Positions 1-7,743 of a stretch of 64,000 bases of DNA are shown in pieces. Under the pieces are notes generated by a model. The model was not told the origin of the DNA, did not search any database, and saw only the letters and a program-made list of their open reading frames with translations. This stretch comes from Bacteroidota bacterium (GTDB lineage Bacteria; Bacteroidota; Bacteroidia; Bacteroidales; NBLH01): contig JANYKN010000032.1 of NCBI GenBank assembly GCA_025361565.1, positions 100,855 through 164,854 of the forward strand, read 5' to 3'. Numbering within the stretch: the first letter of the stretch is position 1; every line of letters starts with the position of its first letter. Both the position numbers and the translations under genes were made by a program.

Positions 1-609
1 TCAGAAGACTTTCAACAAGAAATTAATTTTGAGCGTATTCCCTCACGCATTACCAACGGCACTAAAGATGAATTCATGGAATTATTGAATGAAGGACTTC
101 ATTTTGAAAGATTGGCAATTGGGCCATTTAACAGCTATGAAACAGCAGAAAAATCAAAATTTGCATATCTAAAAAATACTGAATCAGGATCAGATAATTC
201 TCAGGATTCATTAAATAATCTAGATTTAAAAATAATGTCAAAAAAGTGGAAATCCTTAAATCTGGAAATAACAAAACAGTCTGACAATAATGAAATTAAC
301 AAATTCGCCTATCGATTTAGTACAAAATTTCCAAGAAAATACTTTGTCAGCGATGCCTTTCAAATCATTACAATAACATCATATTACAAGGATTCTTTTC
401 ATAATTCAAGTTCAAGTTTTACACTACAAGGCGAAAATGTTTCTGACAACAATCCTGTTATTTCATTCGAAATGGGCACAGTATATATCAATGTTCTTTA
501 TTTTGACATGCTTAAAGCTGCAAAAATAAATGGCTTTTTAATAGAGAGTTTTATATATAACAATTCTGAAATGATAGAATTAGATCCGATTTATATTACT
601 GTAAAATAG
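1..609 (+). CDS. 3' part of an unrecognised protein with a SPOR-like segment
   Basis: The reading frame is open from base 1 to the stop at 607-609, so the start lies outside the window and about 202 residues are visible. The internal ATG at 76 is probably not the start, because coding continues upstream in frame. A stretch near residues 35-55 (LAIGPFNSYETAEKSK) resembles the second half of a SPOR peptidoglycan-binding domain, in which a G-P/D-F motif precedes a helix rich in Ala and Lys. The rest is polar and beta-rich, with no membrane segment. I do not recognise the family. Function is unknown; a cell-envelope role is only inferred from the SPOR-like piece. Confidence 0.6.
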   Translation, partial: SEDFQQEINFERIPSRITNGTKDEFMELLNEGLHFERLAIGPFNSYETAEKSKFAYLKNTESGSDNSQDSLNNLDLKIMSKKWKSLNLEITKQSDNNEINKFAYRFSTKFPRKYFVSDAFQIITITSYYKDSFHNSSSSFTLQGENVSDNNPVISFEMGTVYINVLYFDMLKAAKINGFLIESFIYNNSEMIELDPIYITVK

Positions 610-715
610 AATTAATTATGATGAAACATAAATATCAGATAAGTTTCCATCAACATACTTTACCTATTGATTGAATCTTCAAATTCAAAATGAAACATTC
701 ATTAATCTTTCATTT

Positions 716-747
716 TTTGTAACTTTTCAAAAAAGATTCTATATTTG
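716..747 (+). promoter_or_regulatory. Bacteroidota-type promoter (TTTG-N20-TAnnTTTG)
   Basis: TTTG at 716-719 and TATATTTG at 740-747 are separated by 20 bp, matching the primary sigma-factor consensus of Bacteroides-type organisms at every defined position. No open reading frame follows on this strand. A terminator-like hairpin begins about 40 bp downstream, so the promoter seems to drive a very short transcript. Confidence 0.55.
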
Positions 748-752
748 CTCAA

Positions 753-816
753 CATACACAATCTTCTCACCTTACAATGAGAAACGGATGCTGTCAATTT
801 TGGCAGCATCTTTTAT
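753..816 (+). ncRNA. candidate ~60-nt small RNA with two hairpins
   Basis: The segment lies between a consensus promoter (716-747) and a T-rich tract (811-820). It can form a first hairpin with arms 764-769 and 778-783 (TTCTCA/TGAGAA, 8-nt loop). A second hairpin has arms 787-793 and 804-810 (GATGCTG/CAGCATC) and is followed by TTTTATTTTAT. No ORF of useful size fits. It is placed in the gap between the gene ending at 609 and the convergent smpB. The function, and whether it is transcribed at all, are inference from sequence. Confidence 0.4.
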
Positions 817-820
817 TTTA
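787..820 (+). terminator. rho-independent terminator
   Basis: A seven-base-pair stem (787-793 with 804-810, extendable by a C-G and a T-G pair) is followed immediately by a T-rich run. It could end the putative short RNA or the gene ending at 609. Confidence 0.6.
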
Positions 821-867
821 TATAAATGATTGATTGATAATTGGAAAAGCTGTATATTAAAATATTT

Positions 868-1347
868 TCAACCTCTGATATTGTCTTTTCTTACCCTATC
901 CAAATCCCTTTTTGAGTCACGATCTTTAATATCATCGCGTTTATCTGAAACTTTTTTCCCTTTTGAAAGTGCAATCTCAATTTTAATAAATCCCTTTTCG
1001 GTGATAAAGAGTTTGGTAGGGACAATGGTTAAACCAGCCGTTTTTACTTTTTTTGAGAGTTTATCCAACTCACGCCTTTTAAGGAGGAGTTTACGTTCAC
1101 GTTTTGGATCGTGGTTGGCATATCCACCATGTGAATATTCGGTAATATTCATTAAAAGATAAAGCTCGGGCTTATCGGGTTTTTTATAATTGGGGATAAA
1201 ACGGCAATAGGCATCAACCAAACTGGCATGGCCCGCACGGATTGATTTTATTTCTGTTCCACACAATTGGATGCCAGCCACAAATTTCTCAATAAATTCA
1301 AATTGGAAACGGGCTCTTTTATTTTGTATGAAGATATCTGATGCCAT
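868..1347 (-). CDS. smpB: SsrA-binding protein SmpB
   Basis: SmpB binds tmRNA and delivers it to ribosomes stalled on broken mRNAs (trans-translation, cytoplasm). The 159 residues match the family length. The N-terminal part carries the GTEIKSIRAGHASLVDAYC signature of the SmpB beta-barrel, and the middle has the conserved HDPKRERKLLLKRRE segment. The C-terminal tail is highly charged (Lys/Arg/Asp), as expected for the part that enters the ribosomal decoding centre. A CAAAAATA sequence at 1377-1384 (TATTTTTG on the minus strand) is a plausible -7 box 30 bp upstream. The gene is divergent from miaA. No tmRNA gene was found in the window. Confidence 0.95.
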   Translation of the reverse strand: MASDIFIQNKRARFQFEFIEKFVAGIQLCGTEIKSIRAGHASLVDAYCRFIPNYKKPDKPELYLLMNITEYSHGGYANHDPKRERKLLLKRRELDKLSKKVKTAGLTIVPTKLFITEKGFIKIEIALSKGKKVSDKRDDIKDRDSKRDLDRVRKDNIRG

Positions 1348-1456
1348 ATATTAAACTCCCCTAATTTATGGGTTTGCAAAAATACAAAATAAAACTTTTG
1401 CGACATACATAAAAACCTAAATAACTGAATTAAAACTGCTTTTACGTGTAAATAAG

Positions 1457-1488
1457 TTTCAGTATAGCAAAAAAACACAGTACTTTTG
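1457..1488 (+). promoter_or_regulatory. probable promoter of miaA
   Basis: TTTC at 1457-1460 and TACTTTTG at 1481-1488 are 20 bp apart. This is close to the Bacteroidota consensus and lies 40 bp before the miaA start. Confidence 0.45.
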
Positions 1489-1528
1489 TAATTGATAACT
1501 AGAGGGATTAAGGCAATTTTTAGCAATA

Positions 1529-2476
1529 ATGAAAGATTTAATTGATGCAGCAAGTTCTTATGATTTAATTACCATATTAGGCGCTACAGCCGGGGGAAAA
1601 ACGTCATTTGCTGCAAATTTAGCTCATTCTTTGCAAGCTGAGATTATCAGTGCCGATTCCAGACAGGTTTATCGGAATATGAATATTGGAACAGGAAAGG
1701 ATTATGAAGATTACCAGATTAATGATGAGCGTATTCCGGTACATTTGATAGATATTTTAGAGCCGGGAGAAAAATACAATGTATATCAATTTCAAAAAGA
1801 TTTCATTAAGGTTTATAAAGATATTAAAAGCAGGAAAAAAAAAGCAATTCTTTGTGGAGGTTCTGGTTTGTATATTGAGTCTGTTGTAAAAGATTATCAA
1901 TTAATTACAGTGCCCGAAAATGAAGAATTTCATCAGAAGTTTGAAGCAAAATCAATTGATGAGTTGATACCTGTTTTGGAATCGTATAAACAATTACACA
2001 ATGTTTCCGATACGAGTGATAAACAAAGATTAATCCGTGCAATAGAAATAGCTGAATACTATTCAAATAATCCTGATGAATCAACAACACCGGGGAAAAT
2101 GAAGCATCTGGTGCTGGGCATACAATTCGATAGGAATTCGCGCAGAAAACGGATAAGTGAAAGATTAAAACAAAGACTGGAAAATGGAATGATTGAAGAA
2201 GTTCAAGGATTAATTGATTCGGGAGTTAGCCAAGAAACATTGATTTATTATGGACTTGAATATAAATACATTACCTTATATTTGCAGGGTAAAATCACTT
2301 ACGATGAAATGTTCAGACAGCTTGAGACTGCTATTCACCAATTTTCAAAAAGGCAGATGACCTGGTTTAGACGAATGGAACGAAATGGAACTGAGATTAA
2401 CTGGTTGGAAGGGACAATGAGTATCCTTCAGAAAATGGAAACGGTTTACGAAATACTTAAAAAAAAGAATAATTAA
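1529..2476 (+). CDS. miaA: tRNA dimethylallyltransferase MiaA
   Basis: MiaA transfers a dimethylallyl group to N6 of A37 in tRNAs that read codons starting with U. The Walker A loop GATAGGKT is at residues 18-25 (GPTASGKT in most relatives), followed by the family motif ISADSRQVYRNMNIGTGK at about residues 39-56. The DILEPGEKYNVYQF segment and the C-terminal YGLEYKY and RQMTWFRR motifs are also present. The length of 315 residues is typical. The rRNA pseudouridine synthase gene begins 18 bp after the stop, so the two are probably co-transcribed as an RNA-modification unit. Confidence 0.95.
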   Translation: MKDLIDAASSYDLITILGATAGGKTSFAANLAHSLQAEIISADSRQVYRNMNIGTGKDYEDYQINDERIPVHLIDILEPGEKYNVYQFQKDFIKVYKDIKSRKKKAILCGGSGLYIESVVKDYQLITVPENEEFHQKFEAKSIDELIPVLESYKQLHNVSDTSDKQRLIRAIEIAEYYSNNPDESTTPGKMKHLVLGIQFDRNSRRKRISERLKQRLENGMIEEVQGLIDSGVSQETLIYYGLEYKYITLYLQGKITYDEMFRQLETAIHQFSKRQMTWFRRMERNGTEINWLEGTMSILQKMETVYEILKKKNN

Positions 2477-2494
2477 TTGCATTAATCAAATTAT

Positions 2495-3343
2495 ATGTCA
2501 GAATTTTATAAAAAAAACAAGAAAACTTCAAGTACAAAGCCTGATCCTGAAAAGGGTAAATTTGTTAAAAAAAGCTTTGATAAGAAACCTGAAGAAATAA
2601 AACCGGTTCAAAAAATCGATCCTTTGGCTCCCTTACGGTTGAATAAATATATTGCAGCGTCAGGAATTTGCTCAAGGCGCGAAGCTGATGAACTGATCAA
2701 ATTAGGACAAGTTAAAGTTAATGGAGTTACTGTTGTGGAGGTTGGAACCAAGGTTTTAATTACCGATAAAGTTGAACTAAACAAGAAAGTGCTAAATCCT
2801 GAGAAAAAAGTATATATCCTATTAAACAAGCCAAAGGATTATGTTTGCACGTTGAGTGATCCTCATGCCGAAAAAACAGTGCTCGATTTAATACATCATA
2901 CCGGCAACGAACGAATTTACCCAGTTGGCAGGCTTGACAAAAACACAACCGGCGTTCTGCTTTTAACAAATGATGGCGAGTTGACCAAAAAACTGACTCA
3001 TCCATCATATAATAAAAAGAAAGTATACCATGTAGTGCTTGACAAAGACGCTACCAAAGCCCAATTGCAAGAAATTTTGGAGGGAATTGAATTAGAAGAT
3101 GGTATTATAAAAGCAGATTCTATAAGTTTTGTAGATGAAAGCGATAAGAGCCAAATTGGAATTGAATTGCATTCTGGCAGAAACCGCATTGTCAGAAGGA
3201 TATTCGAGCACTTTGGCTTTCGTATCGAAAAACTCGACAGGGTTTATTTTGCAGGATTAACTAAAAAGAATGTACCTCGTGGGAAATGGCGTTACCTTGC
3301 TGAAATGGAAATTTCGATGTTGATGATGGGCTCCTATGAATAA
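2495..3343 (+). CDS. rluB: RsuA/RluB-family rRNA pseudouridine synthase
   Basis: This enzyme isomerises a uridine of ribosomal RNA to pseudouridine. A lysine-rich, probably disordered extension covers residues 1-45 and is followed by an S4 RNA-binding domain (LRLNKYIAASGICSRREAD, about 47-105). The catalytic domain holds GRLDKNTTG with the nucleophile Asp148, and later HSGRNRIVRRIFEHFG, the usual arginine-rich loop. The fold is the RsuA/RluB/RluE/RluF type; the symbol rluB is the best guess and the target base cannot be told from sequence. It lies immediately downstream of miaA. Confidence 0.88.
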   Translation: MSEFYKKNKKTSSTKPDPEKGKFVKKSFDKKPEEIKPVQKIDPLAPLRLNKYIAASGICSRREADELIKLGQVKVNGVTVVEVGTKVLITDKVELNKKVLNPEKKVYILLNKPKDYVCTLSDPHAEKTVLDLIHHTGNERIYPVGRLDKNTTGVLLLTNDGELTKKLTHPSYNKKKVYHVVLDKDATKAQLQEILEGIELEDGIIKADSISFVDESDKSQIGIELHSGRNRIVRRIFEHFGFRIEKLDRVYFAGLTKKNVPRGKWRYLAEMEISMLMMGSYE

Positions 3344-3533
3344 AAATGCATTTATCTTAAATTGATGAACTTACTTTAAAAAGGTAAAAAGCCACGAATT
3401 CACGAACTGTTAATTAATATATCAATATTTTACGAATATATATTATTTCACAAAATCCAGAAACGATGTTTTTGGAGTGGACTCATTGATTTAAATATTT
3501 TAAGATAATCCCACTTTCAAAATCAATATTTAC

Positions 3534-4778
3534 ATGAGTAAAGTATTTCTGTGCCTGATGTTTCTCGCTTCTTTATACATGATCTCAAATGGTCAAACTT
3601 TAAAAAAGGAAGAAAGCAAAGAAAAACTTATAGCTGAAATTGATAGCATTCTCCAAAGTCAGGTTGATAGAGATAAAATTCCCGGTGCGGTAATCCTAAT
3701 CAAAAAAGACAGCCAGATTATTTACAGGCAAGCCTTCGGATTTGCCCAGAAATATGATTTCAACCATCAAAAGCTCAATCCACCTGAAAAAATGTCGGCT
3801 GAGCATCTTTTTGATATCGCTTCATTAACTAAAGTAATTGGCACTGCAACATCAATTATGTTATTGGTTGACAAGGGGCTCGTCAATGTTGATGATCCTG
3901 TTGGAAAATACATCAAAGACTTTAATACACCAGAAAAGAAAAATATAACGCTACGGAATTTACTTACACACACATCAGGTTTGTGCGAATGGTATCCCCT
4001 TTATTATCGATCTGCAAATAAGGAGGAGTGTTACAGATTAATTAGTGAATTGCCACTCAAATATCAAATTGGTAAAGGTCATCATTACAGCGATTTGGGA
4101 TATATTATATTAGGCGAAATTATTGAAACTGTTAGTGGTTTGACATTGGAACAATTTATGAAACAAAATATTTTCGTCCCTTTGGCAATGAATAACACAA
4201 CCTATAACCCCCTTTTAGGTAATTTTAAAAAAATAGCAGCCACATCACCCGGTAATCCATATGAAAAAAGAATGGTTTATGATTCTATACTTGGATTTAA
4301 ATTTAAGGAAATTGATCCTGACCAATGGAATGGCTGGCGAAAGTATATGTTAAAAGGCGAAGTAAACGATGGCAATACATGGTATGCCAATGGAGGAATT
4401 TCAGGTGCTGCAGGATTGTTTTCTACCATTGATGATTTGCAGAAACTGCTTGATATGCTGATTAATAATGGAAAAGTTGGACCGATTCAGTTTATTTCGG
4501 AAAAAACTTTAAACGCATTTTTTACAAAGGACAAATTCAAAAACGGTCTTGGGTGGATAATGGATACGAACAACTCGATTATGAAGAACTCGCCTGACGG
4601 AACCTTTGGCCACACCGGATTTACAGGTACAAGTATTGTTGTTATTCCTAAATATAAAGCTTCAGTAATACTCTTAATTAATCGACAAAATATGGGTTTG
4701 ATAAATAATAAAGAATATTACGGTTTGAATTCATTGAGGCAACAAATATTTAAATCTGTTTTAGATTATTGTAAATGA
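3534..4778 (+). CDS. secreted serine hydrolase, class C beta-lactamase/esterase fold
   Basis: A signal peptide (about residues 1-20, ending SNGQ) sends the protein to the periplasm. The beta-lactamase-type serine hydrolase domain has the SxxK nucleophile motif SLTK at 97-100, a tyrosine motif YSD at 185-187 where most relatives have YxN, and GHTG with His360 in place of the KTG triad. The 414 residues fit the family. Members include D-aminopeptidases, esterases, PBP-like enzymes and true lactamases, and nothing here singles out the substrate. It converges on the yciI-like gene with only 13 bp between the stops. Confidence 0.85.
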   Translation: MSKVFLCLMFLASLYMISNGQTLKKEESKEKLIAEIDSILQSQVDRDKIPGAVILIKKDSQIIYRQAFGFAQKYDFNHQKLNPPEKMSAEHLFDIASLTKVIGTATSIMLLVDKGLVNVDDPVGKYIKDFNTPEKKNITLRNLLTHTSGLCEWYPLYYRSANKEECYRLISELPLKYQIGKGHHYSDLGYIILGEIIETVSGLTLEQFMKQNIFVPLAMNNTTYNPLLGNFKKIAATSPGNPYEKRMVYDSILGFKFKEIDPDQWNGWRKYMLKGEVNDGNTWYANGGISGAAGLFSTIDDLQKLLDMLINNGKVGPIQFISEKTLNAFFTKDKFKNGLGWIMDTNNSIMKNSPDGTFGHTGFTGTSIVVIPKYKASVILLINRQNMGLINNKEYYGLNSLRQQIFKSVLDYCK

Positions 4779-4791
4779 ATGGTCCTTCGTA

Positions 4792-5082
4792 CTACTCAAT
4801 TTTCGCTAGTCGAAATGGTTTAATCTCGACTTTTTCCCAAACTCCTTTTGTTATATAGGGTTCGTCTTTTAGTCTTTCATCGAGTGCTTGCCTGTCAGTA
4901 AACTCATATAAAATTGTGGATCCAATCATTTTTCCAGTTTCATCAAGGATTGCACCGCCAAATAAAAACTTGCCTGATTTTTTCAGCCAAGCTATTTTTT
5001 GGAGATGTTCTTCACGAACTTTTAACCTGCGATCGAGAACATCTGGATCTGTTCCGTCATAAGCTATTAGTAGAAATTGCAT
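4792..5082 (-). CDS. YciI-like protein
   Basis: This is a small cytoplasmic protein of 96 residues with the YciI fold (dimeric alpha-beta barrel). The N-terminal FLLIAYDGTDPDVLDRRL and the central HLQKIAWLKKSGKFLFGGAI with conserved His and Gly are typical, as is the late segment YITKGVWEKVEIKPF, which usually reads DPYVxxGL. Catalytic roles have been shown for only a few relatives, for example the muconolactone-isomerase-like chlorohydroquinone dehydrochlorinases, so the substrate is unknown. It stands alone between two unrelated genes. Confidence 0.85.
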   Translation of the reverse strand: MQFLLIAYDGTDPDVLDRRLKVREEHLQKIAWLKKSGKFLFGGAILDETGKMIGSTILYEFTDRQALDERLKDEPYITKGVWEKVEIKPFRLAKIE

Positions 5083-5216
5083 AATATCCTTTTTATAATC
5101 TGGTTCGAATAATCTTCCATCAGATTTGATTTATAAAAAATTGAACTATTTCATCTAGGCAATCGCATTTAAAATATTGTCAAATAATAATTTAAGAAAG
5201 CCTTTTTTAATAGACT

Positions 5217-5500
5217 TTACTTTTTTGGCTACCACCCAAAAAAGTAACAAAAAAGGTCACCGCTGCCGGTAAATTTGCTAAAACTACGCCACAAAAGGCT
5301 AAAATCTTGAATGTTGCCGAAGCATATTATTGCGATGCTTATTGTTTACTACTGGCAACGTCAATCTTTTTTTAACGCCTTTTTCTTTGTAGTTTACTCG
5401 CTTTGCTCATGAGAAAAGTTCTTAACGCAATTTCCCAGATGCGGCTCAAGTACGCATAATCACCATAGGTTCACTATGTATCGGTTCACGCTAATTTTTT
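5217..5500. repeat. folded REP-like intergenic repeat, Bacteroidota type
   Basis: The 456-bp gap 5083-5538 has no gene. It begins a folded element with a perfect 12-bp inverted repeat (5217-5228 with 5236-5247, TTACTTTTTTGG, 7-nt loop), followed by AAAAAAGG. Further in, GTTGCC/GGCAAC arms enclose AAGCAT/ATGCTT arms (about 5312-5361). Segments reading AAACTAC and AAAGGC are answered by GCCTTTT and GTAGTTT. Similar ACTTTTTTGG...CCAAAAAAGTAAC elements are scattered through many Bacteroidota genomes. The right boundary is approximate. Confidence 0.5.
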
Positions 5501-5538
5501 TTTGTTGGGATTGCGCAGATTATTTTATTGATTATCAA

Positions 5539-5856
5539 TTATTTTCCAAACAATCCTCCTAAATTTGGCAGCATACCCTGTGCTACTTTGCTCATTTCAA
5601 CTTCCTGGGTTTCTTTGGCTTTTTCCAACGCTTTGTTTATGGCCACAATGATCAAATCTTCAATTTCGGATTTGTCTTTGCTTTGCAACAATTGATCAGA
5701 AATGTCAATATTTACAATTTTTAAATTGCAGTCGGCTTTAACTTTAATCAAACCACCTTCAACTTCGGCATCAACAAAAATATTCGAAAGTTGTTTTTTT
5801 GTTTCTTCCATTTGCTTTTGGGCTTCCTGAATTTTGCCCATAAAATCGCCTAGCAT
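5539..5856 (-). CDS. ybaB: YbaB/EbfC-family nucleoid-associated protein
   Basis: This is a small DNA-binding protein of the nucleoid, 105 residues. The helix MGKIQEAQKQMEETKKQLSN at the start, the beta hairpin VEGGLIKVKADCNLKIVNI and the final helix IEDLIIVAINKALEKAKE follow the family order of a dimeric hairpin tweezer. The Met/Gly-rich tail (GMLPNLGGLFGK) is common in Bacteroidota members. In many bacteria it sits beside dnaX/recR; here it is alone. A CAAATGTA sequence (5882-5889) could be its -7 box. Confidence 0.9.
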   Translation of the reverse strand: MLGDFMGKIQEAQKQMEETKKQLSNIFVDAEVEGGLIKVKADCNLKIVNIDISDQLLQSKDKSEIEDLIIVAINKALEKAKETQEVEMSKVAQGMLPNLGGLFGK

Positions 5857-5965
5857 ATTTTTAGTTTTAAGTTTTGCTTTACAAATGTATGAAGATTTTG
5901 GTTATATGACATTAAATAATCAGAACTACACTTGCATAATATAACACCAGTTTAATTTTCATTTC

Positions 5966-6631
5966 TCAATTCACTTTCCGTGATAAATAAACCTCAAAAT
6001 ACACTTTTTGATTTTCAATATGATCGTCCATGCCTATAAACACATAACTTTCAAGCAATTCGAAACCATTACTGTGAAGCATATTTTTTACGTGATCGTT
6101 CGTATGCCTGTAAACTAATAATCCTTGATCATTATTTATCTTGCTATAAATGCCGGTTATTTCGGTTTCACTAAAATTGCCTAAATACTTTGATTCCATT
6201 GGAAAAGTGGTAAAACAAAAATATCCCTGAGTTTTAAGTTGTTTGCTAACTTTCCTTACGATATGTTCAAAATCACCAACTAAATGAAACACCGCATTTG
6301 AAATGATATGATCGAATTCAATATCAGGGAAATGTAAATCATGACTAGCCAAATCTGAAAACACTACCTCTTCAGCAATTTTCTTCTGACTGCAAAGCCG
6401 TATCATTTCTGCCGAACCATCAACACCATAAATCTTTAATCCTGCATTTTTAAATGGGATTGAAGCTGCTCCGGTTCCCATTCCTATATCAAGCAAGGAA
6501 TCACCTTTTCTGACAAAAGGCTTCATCAGGTTAAATATGATTTCCGGGCCTTTCCAGTTTCTATCTGCTATATAATTATCGTAACCAGGTGCAAACTCAT
6601 TGGTCAGTTTTAATGTATTTTCTGAATTCAT
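5966..6631 (-). CDS. class I SAM-dependent methyltransferase
   Basis: This is a 221-residue Rossmann methyltransferase. Motif I is LLDIGMGTGAASIPF (about residues 44-58), which binds S-adenosylmethionine. It is followed by the acidic loop IYGVDGSAEMI, a DHIISNAVFHLV motif IV region, and a beta-strand pair near the C terminus. The pattern fits the Methyltransf_11/25 small-molecule group and lacks any RNA- or protein-binding add-on. The substrate cannot be predicted, and the neighbours (YbaB, ferredoxin) do not suggest a pathway. Confidence 0.8.
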   Translation of the reverse strand: MNSENTLKLTNEFAPGYDNYIADRNWKGPEIIFNLMKPFVRKGDSLLDIGMGTGAASIPFKNAGLKIYGVDGSAEMIRLCSQKKIAEEVVFSDLASHDLHFPDIEFDHIISNAVFHLVGDFEHIVRKVSKQLKTQGYFCFTTFPMESKYLGNFSETEITGIYSKINNDQGLLVYRHTNDHVKNMLHSNGFELLESYVFIGMDDHIENQKVYFEVYLSRKVN

Positions 6632-6676
6632 TTTTATTGTAAAATTAGGAATTACTTTGGGAAATTGGGATTAAAA

Positions 6677-6707
6677 AAGCCGCTGAATTTCAGTGGCTTA
6701 TTTTTTT
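6677..6707. terminator. bidirectional terminator hairpin
   Basis: Arms 6677-6686 and 6690-6699 (AAGCC-G-CTGA / TCAG-T-GGCTT) are flanked by A6 on the left and T7 on the right. On the minus strand it ends the ferredoxin gene with a T-run. Confidence 0.6.
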
Positions 6708-6727
6708 AGACGCACGATGGTGCGTCT
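6708..6727. repeat. AGACGCAC palindromic repeat
   Basis: A perfect 8-bp inverted repeat (6708-6715 with 6720-6727, 4-nt loop) is extended by CTAC on the right. Palindromes of the form GTAGAGACGC...GCGTCTCTAC recur as short dispersed repeats in Bacteroidota and other phyla. It abuts the terminator downstream of the ferredoxin gene. Confidence 0.55.
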
Positions 6728-6758
6728 CTACGGTAACAAATATGAAATGTGTGTTCTT

Positions 6759-7631
6759 TCAAACCCATTCTTCCCTCAAAACTTCACCTTGAATGGAAAT
6801 CACCATCCATTTAATAGGCACTTTGCGTGTGGCATTTGCAACTGCTTGTTTTGCCATTTGCAACAATCCACCACAGCAAGGAACTTCCATAATCATAACA
6901 GTCAATGTGTTGATATTGGCTTCGTCAACCATCCTTGTCATTTTTTGAACATATGATTCCATTCCATCATCCAGCTTTGGGCAGGCAATTGCAAGTCCTT
7001 TACCTTTTAGGAATTTCTGATGAAAATTACCGATAGAAAAGGCTACACAATCAGCAGCAATCAAAACATCAGCATTTCTGAAATAAGGTGCAAGCGGATT
7101 AATCAAATGCATTTGAACCGGCCATTGTTTTAATTCCGATTGGCCACTCACCATTTCTGTATTATCCAAAGATAAATCTGATGCTTCAAAACTCATCATT
7201 TTGGAGCCGGGACAGCCACCACCCTGGTGATTGTGTTCCATTTTATTTGAATGTACTTCCATAATTACTTCGTTTATATTGAATTTTATCTTGTTTTCAT
7301 TATTTTTTAAAAATAGAACTCCTTCCTTTAAAAATTCGATTTCGCCATGTTCTTTTAGGTGTTTAAGATGAGCAATTACGGTTGCTTTTCCCTTATCAAC
7401 CATGATTTCCATAACTTTGGTTTCGTCGTATGGTTCAGCTTCGCGTTTTTCAATTTCAATTGCACCGGTTGGGCAATGACCAAGACAAGCACCTAAACCA
7501 TCGCACATTAAATCGCTGATTAACCGAACTTTGCCATCAATTATTTGTAAAGCACCTTCGTGGCAGTTTGGAACACAGTCGCCACATCCATTGCATAAGT
7601 CTTCATCTATTTTTACAACTTCACGTAACAT
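6759..7631 (-). CDS. 4Fe-4S ferredoxin-domain protein, possible redox/nitrosative-stress partner
   Basis: This is a 290-residue cytoplasmic Fe-S protein. Residues 1-60 form a two-cluster ferredoxin domain. The first cluster has the full CNGCGDCVPNC motif; the second reads CDGLGACLGHC and has only three cysteines in the usual arrangement. Residues 60-110 hold a conserved basic/hydrophobic stretch. The C-terminal half has a GGGCPG motif after a His pair and a CCGG motif near residue 250 that could ligate metal. Relatives are common in anaerobes, often near Crp/Fnr regulators. It is transcribed divergently from such a regulator, and a TATCTTTG -7 box lies at 7658-7665 (minus). Confidence 0.8.
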   Translation of the reverse strand: MLREVVKIDEDLCNGCGDCVPNCHEGALQIIDGKVRLISDLMCDGLGACLGHCPTGAIEIEKREAEPYDETKVMEIMVDKGKATVIAHLKHLKEHGEIEFLKEGVLFLKNNENKIKFNINEVIMEVHSNKMEHNHQGGGCPGSKMMSFEASDLSLDNTEMVSGQSELKQWPVQMHLINPLAPYFRNADVLIAADCVAFSIGNFHQKFLKGKGLAIACPKLDDGMESYVQKMTRMVDEANINTLTVMIMEVPCCGGLLQMAKQAVANATRKVPIKWMVISIQGEVLREEWV

Positions 7632-7657
7632 AATTTTAAATTTTTGAATTTGAGATG

Positions 7658-7730
7658 CAAAGATAGAACACTTGATCTTGAAAAATCGGTAACAATTGTT
7701 ACAATAAAAGAGTTTTTTATCTTAATTTTG
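7658..7730. promoter_or_regulatory. divergent promoters with a central Crp/Fnr-type palindrome
   Basis: GTAACAATTGTTAC at 7689-7702 is a perfect 14-bp palindrome. A minus-strand -7 box (CAAAGATA, 7658-7665) and a plus-strand one (TAATTTTG, 7723-7730) lie about 34 and 31 bp from its centre. The palindrome would thus sit near -41 to -43 of both transcripts, the classical class II activator position. No good -33 TTTG is present at either promoter, which is what activator dependence would predict. The binding protein is inferred to be the adjacent Crp/Fnr product. Confidence 0.6.
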
Positions 7731-7743
7731 AAAAAAATCCTTT

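Noticed and set aside
830..1162. 110-codon plus-strand ORF over smpB
   Set aside because: It lies antisense to the clear SmpB gene, has low-complexity Ser/Leu/Phe composition and no family resemblance. Other long antisense ORFs over strong genes were dropped for the same reason.
3391..3406. GCCACGAATTCACGAA phrase in the gap after rluB
   Set aside because: It resembles a common Bacteroidota intergenic repeat remnant, but only one short copy is present and no structure surrounds it.
6693..6956. 87-codon plus-strand ORF opposite the ferredoxin
   Set aside because: Its start lies in the palindromic repeat and the rest is antisense to a real Fe-S protein gene.
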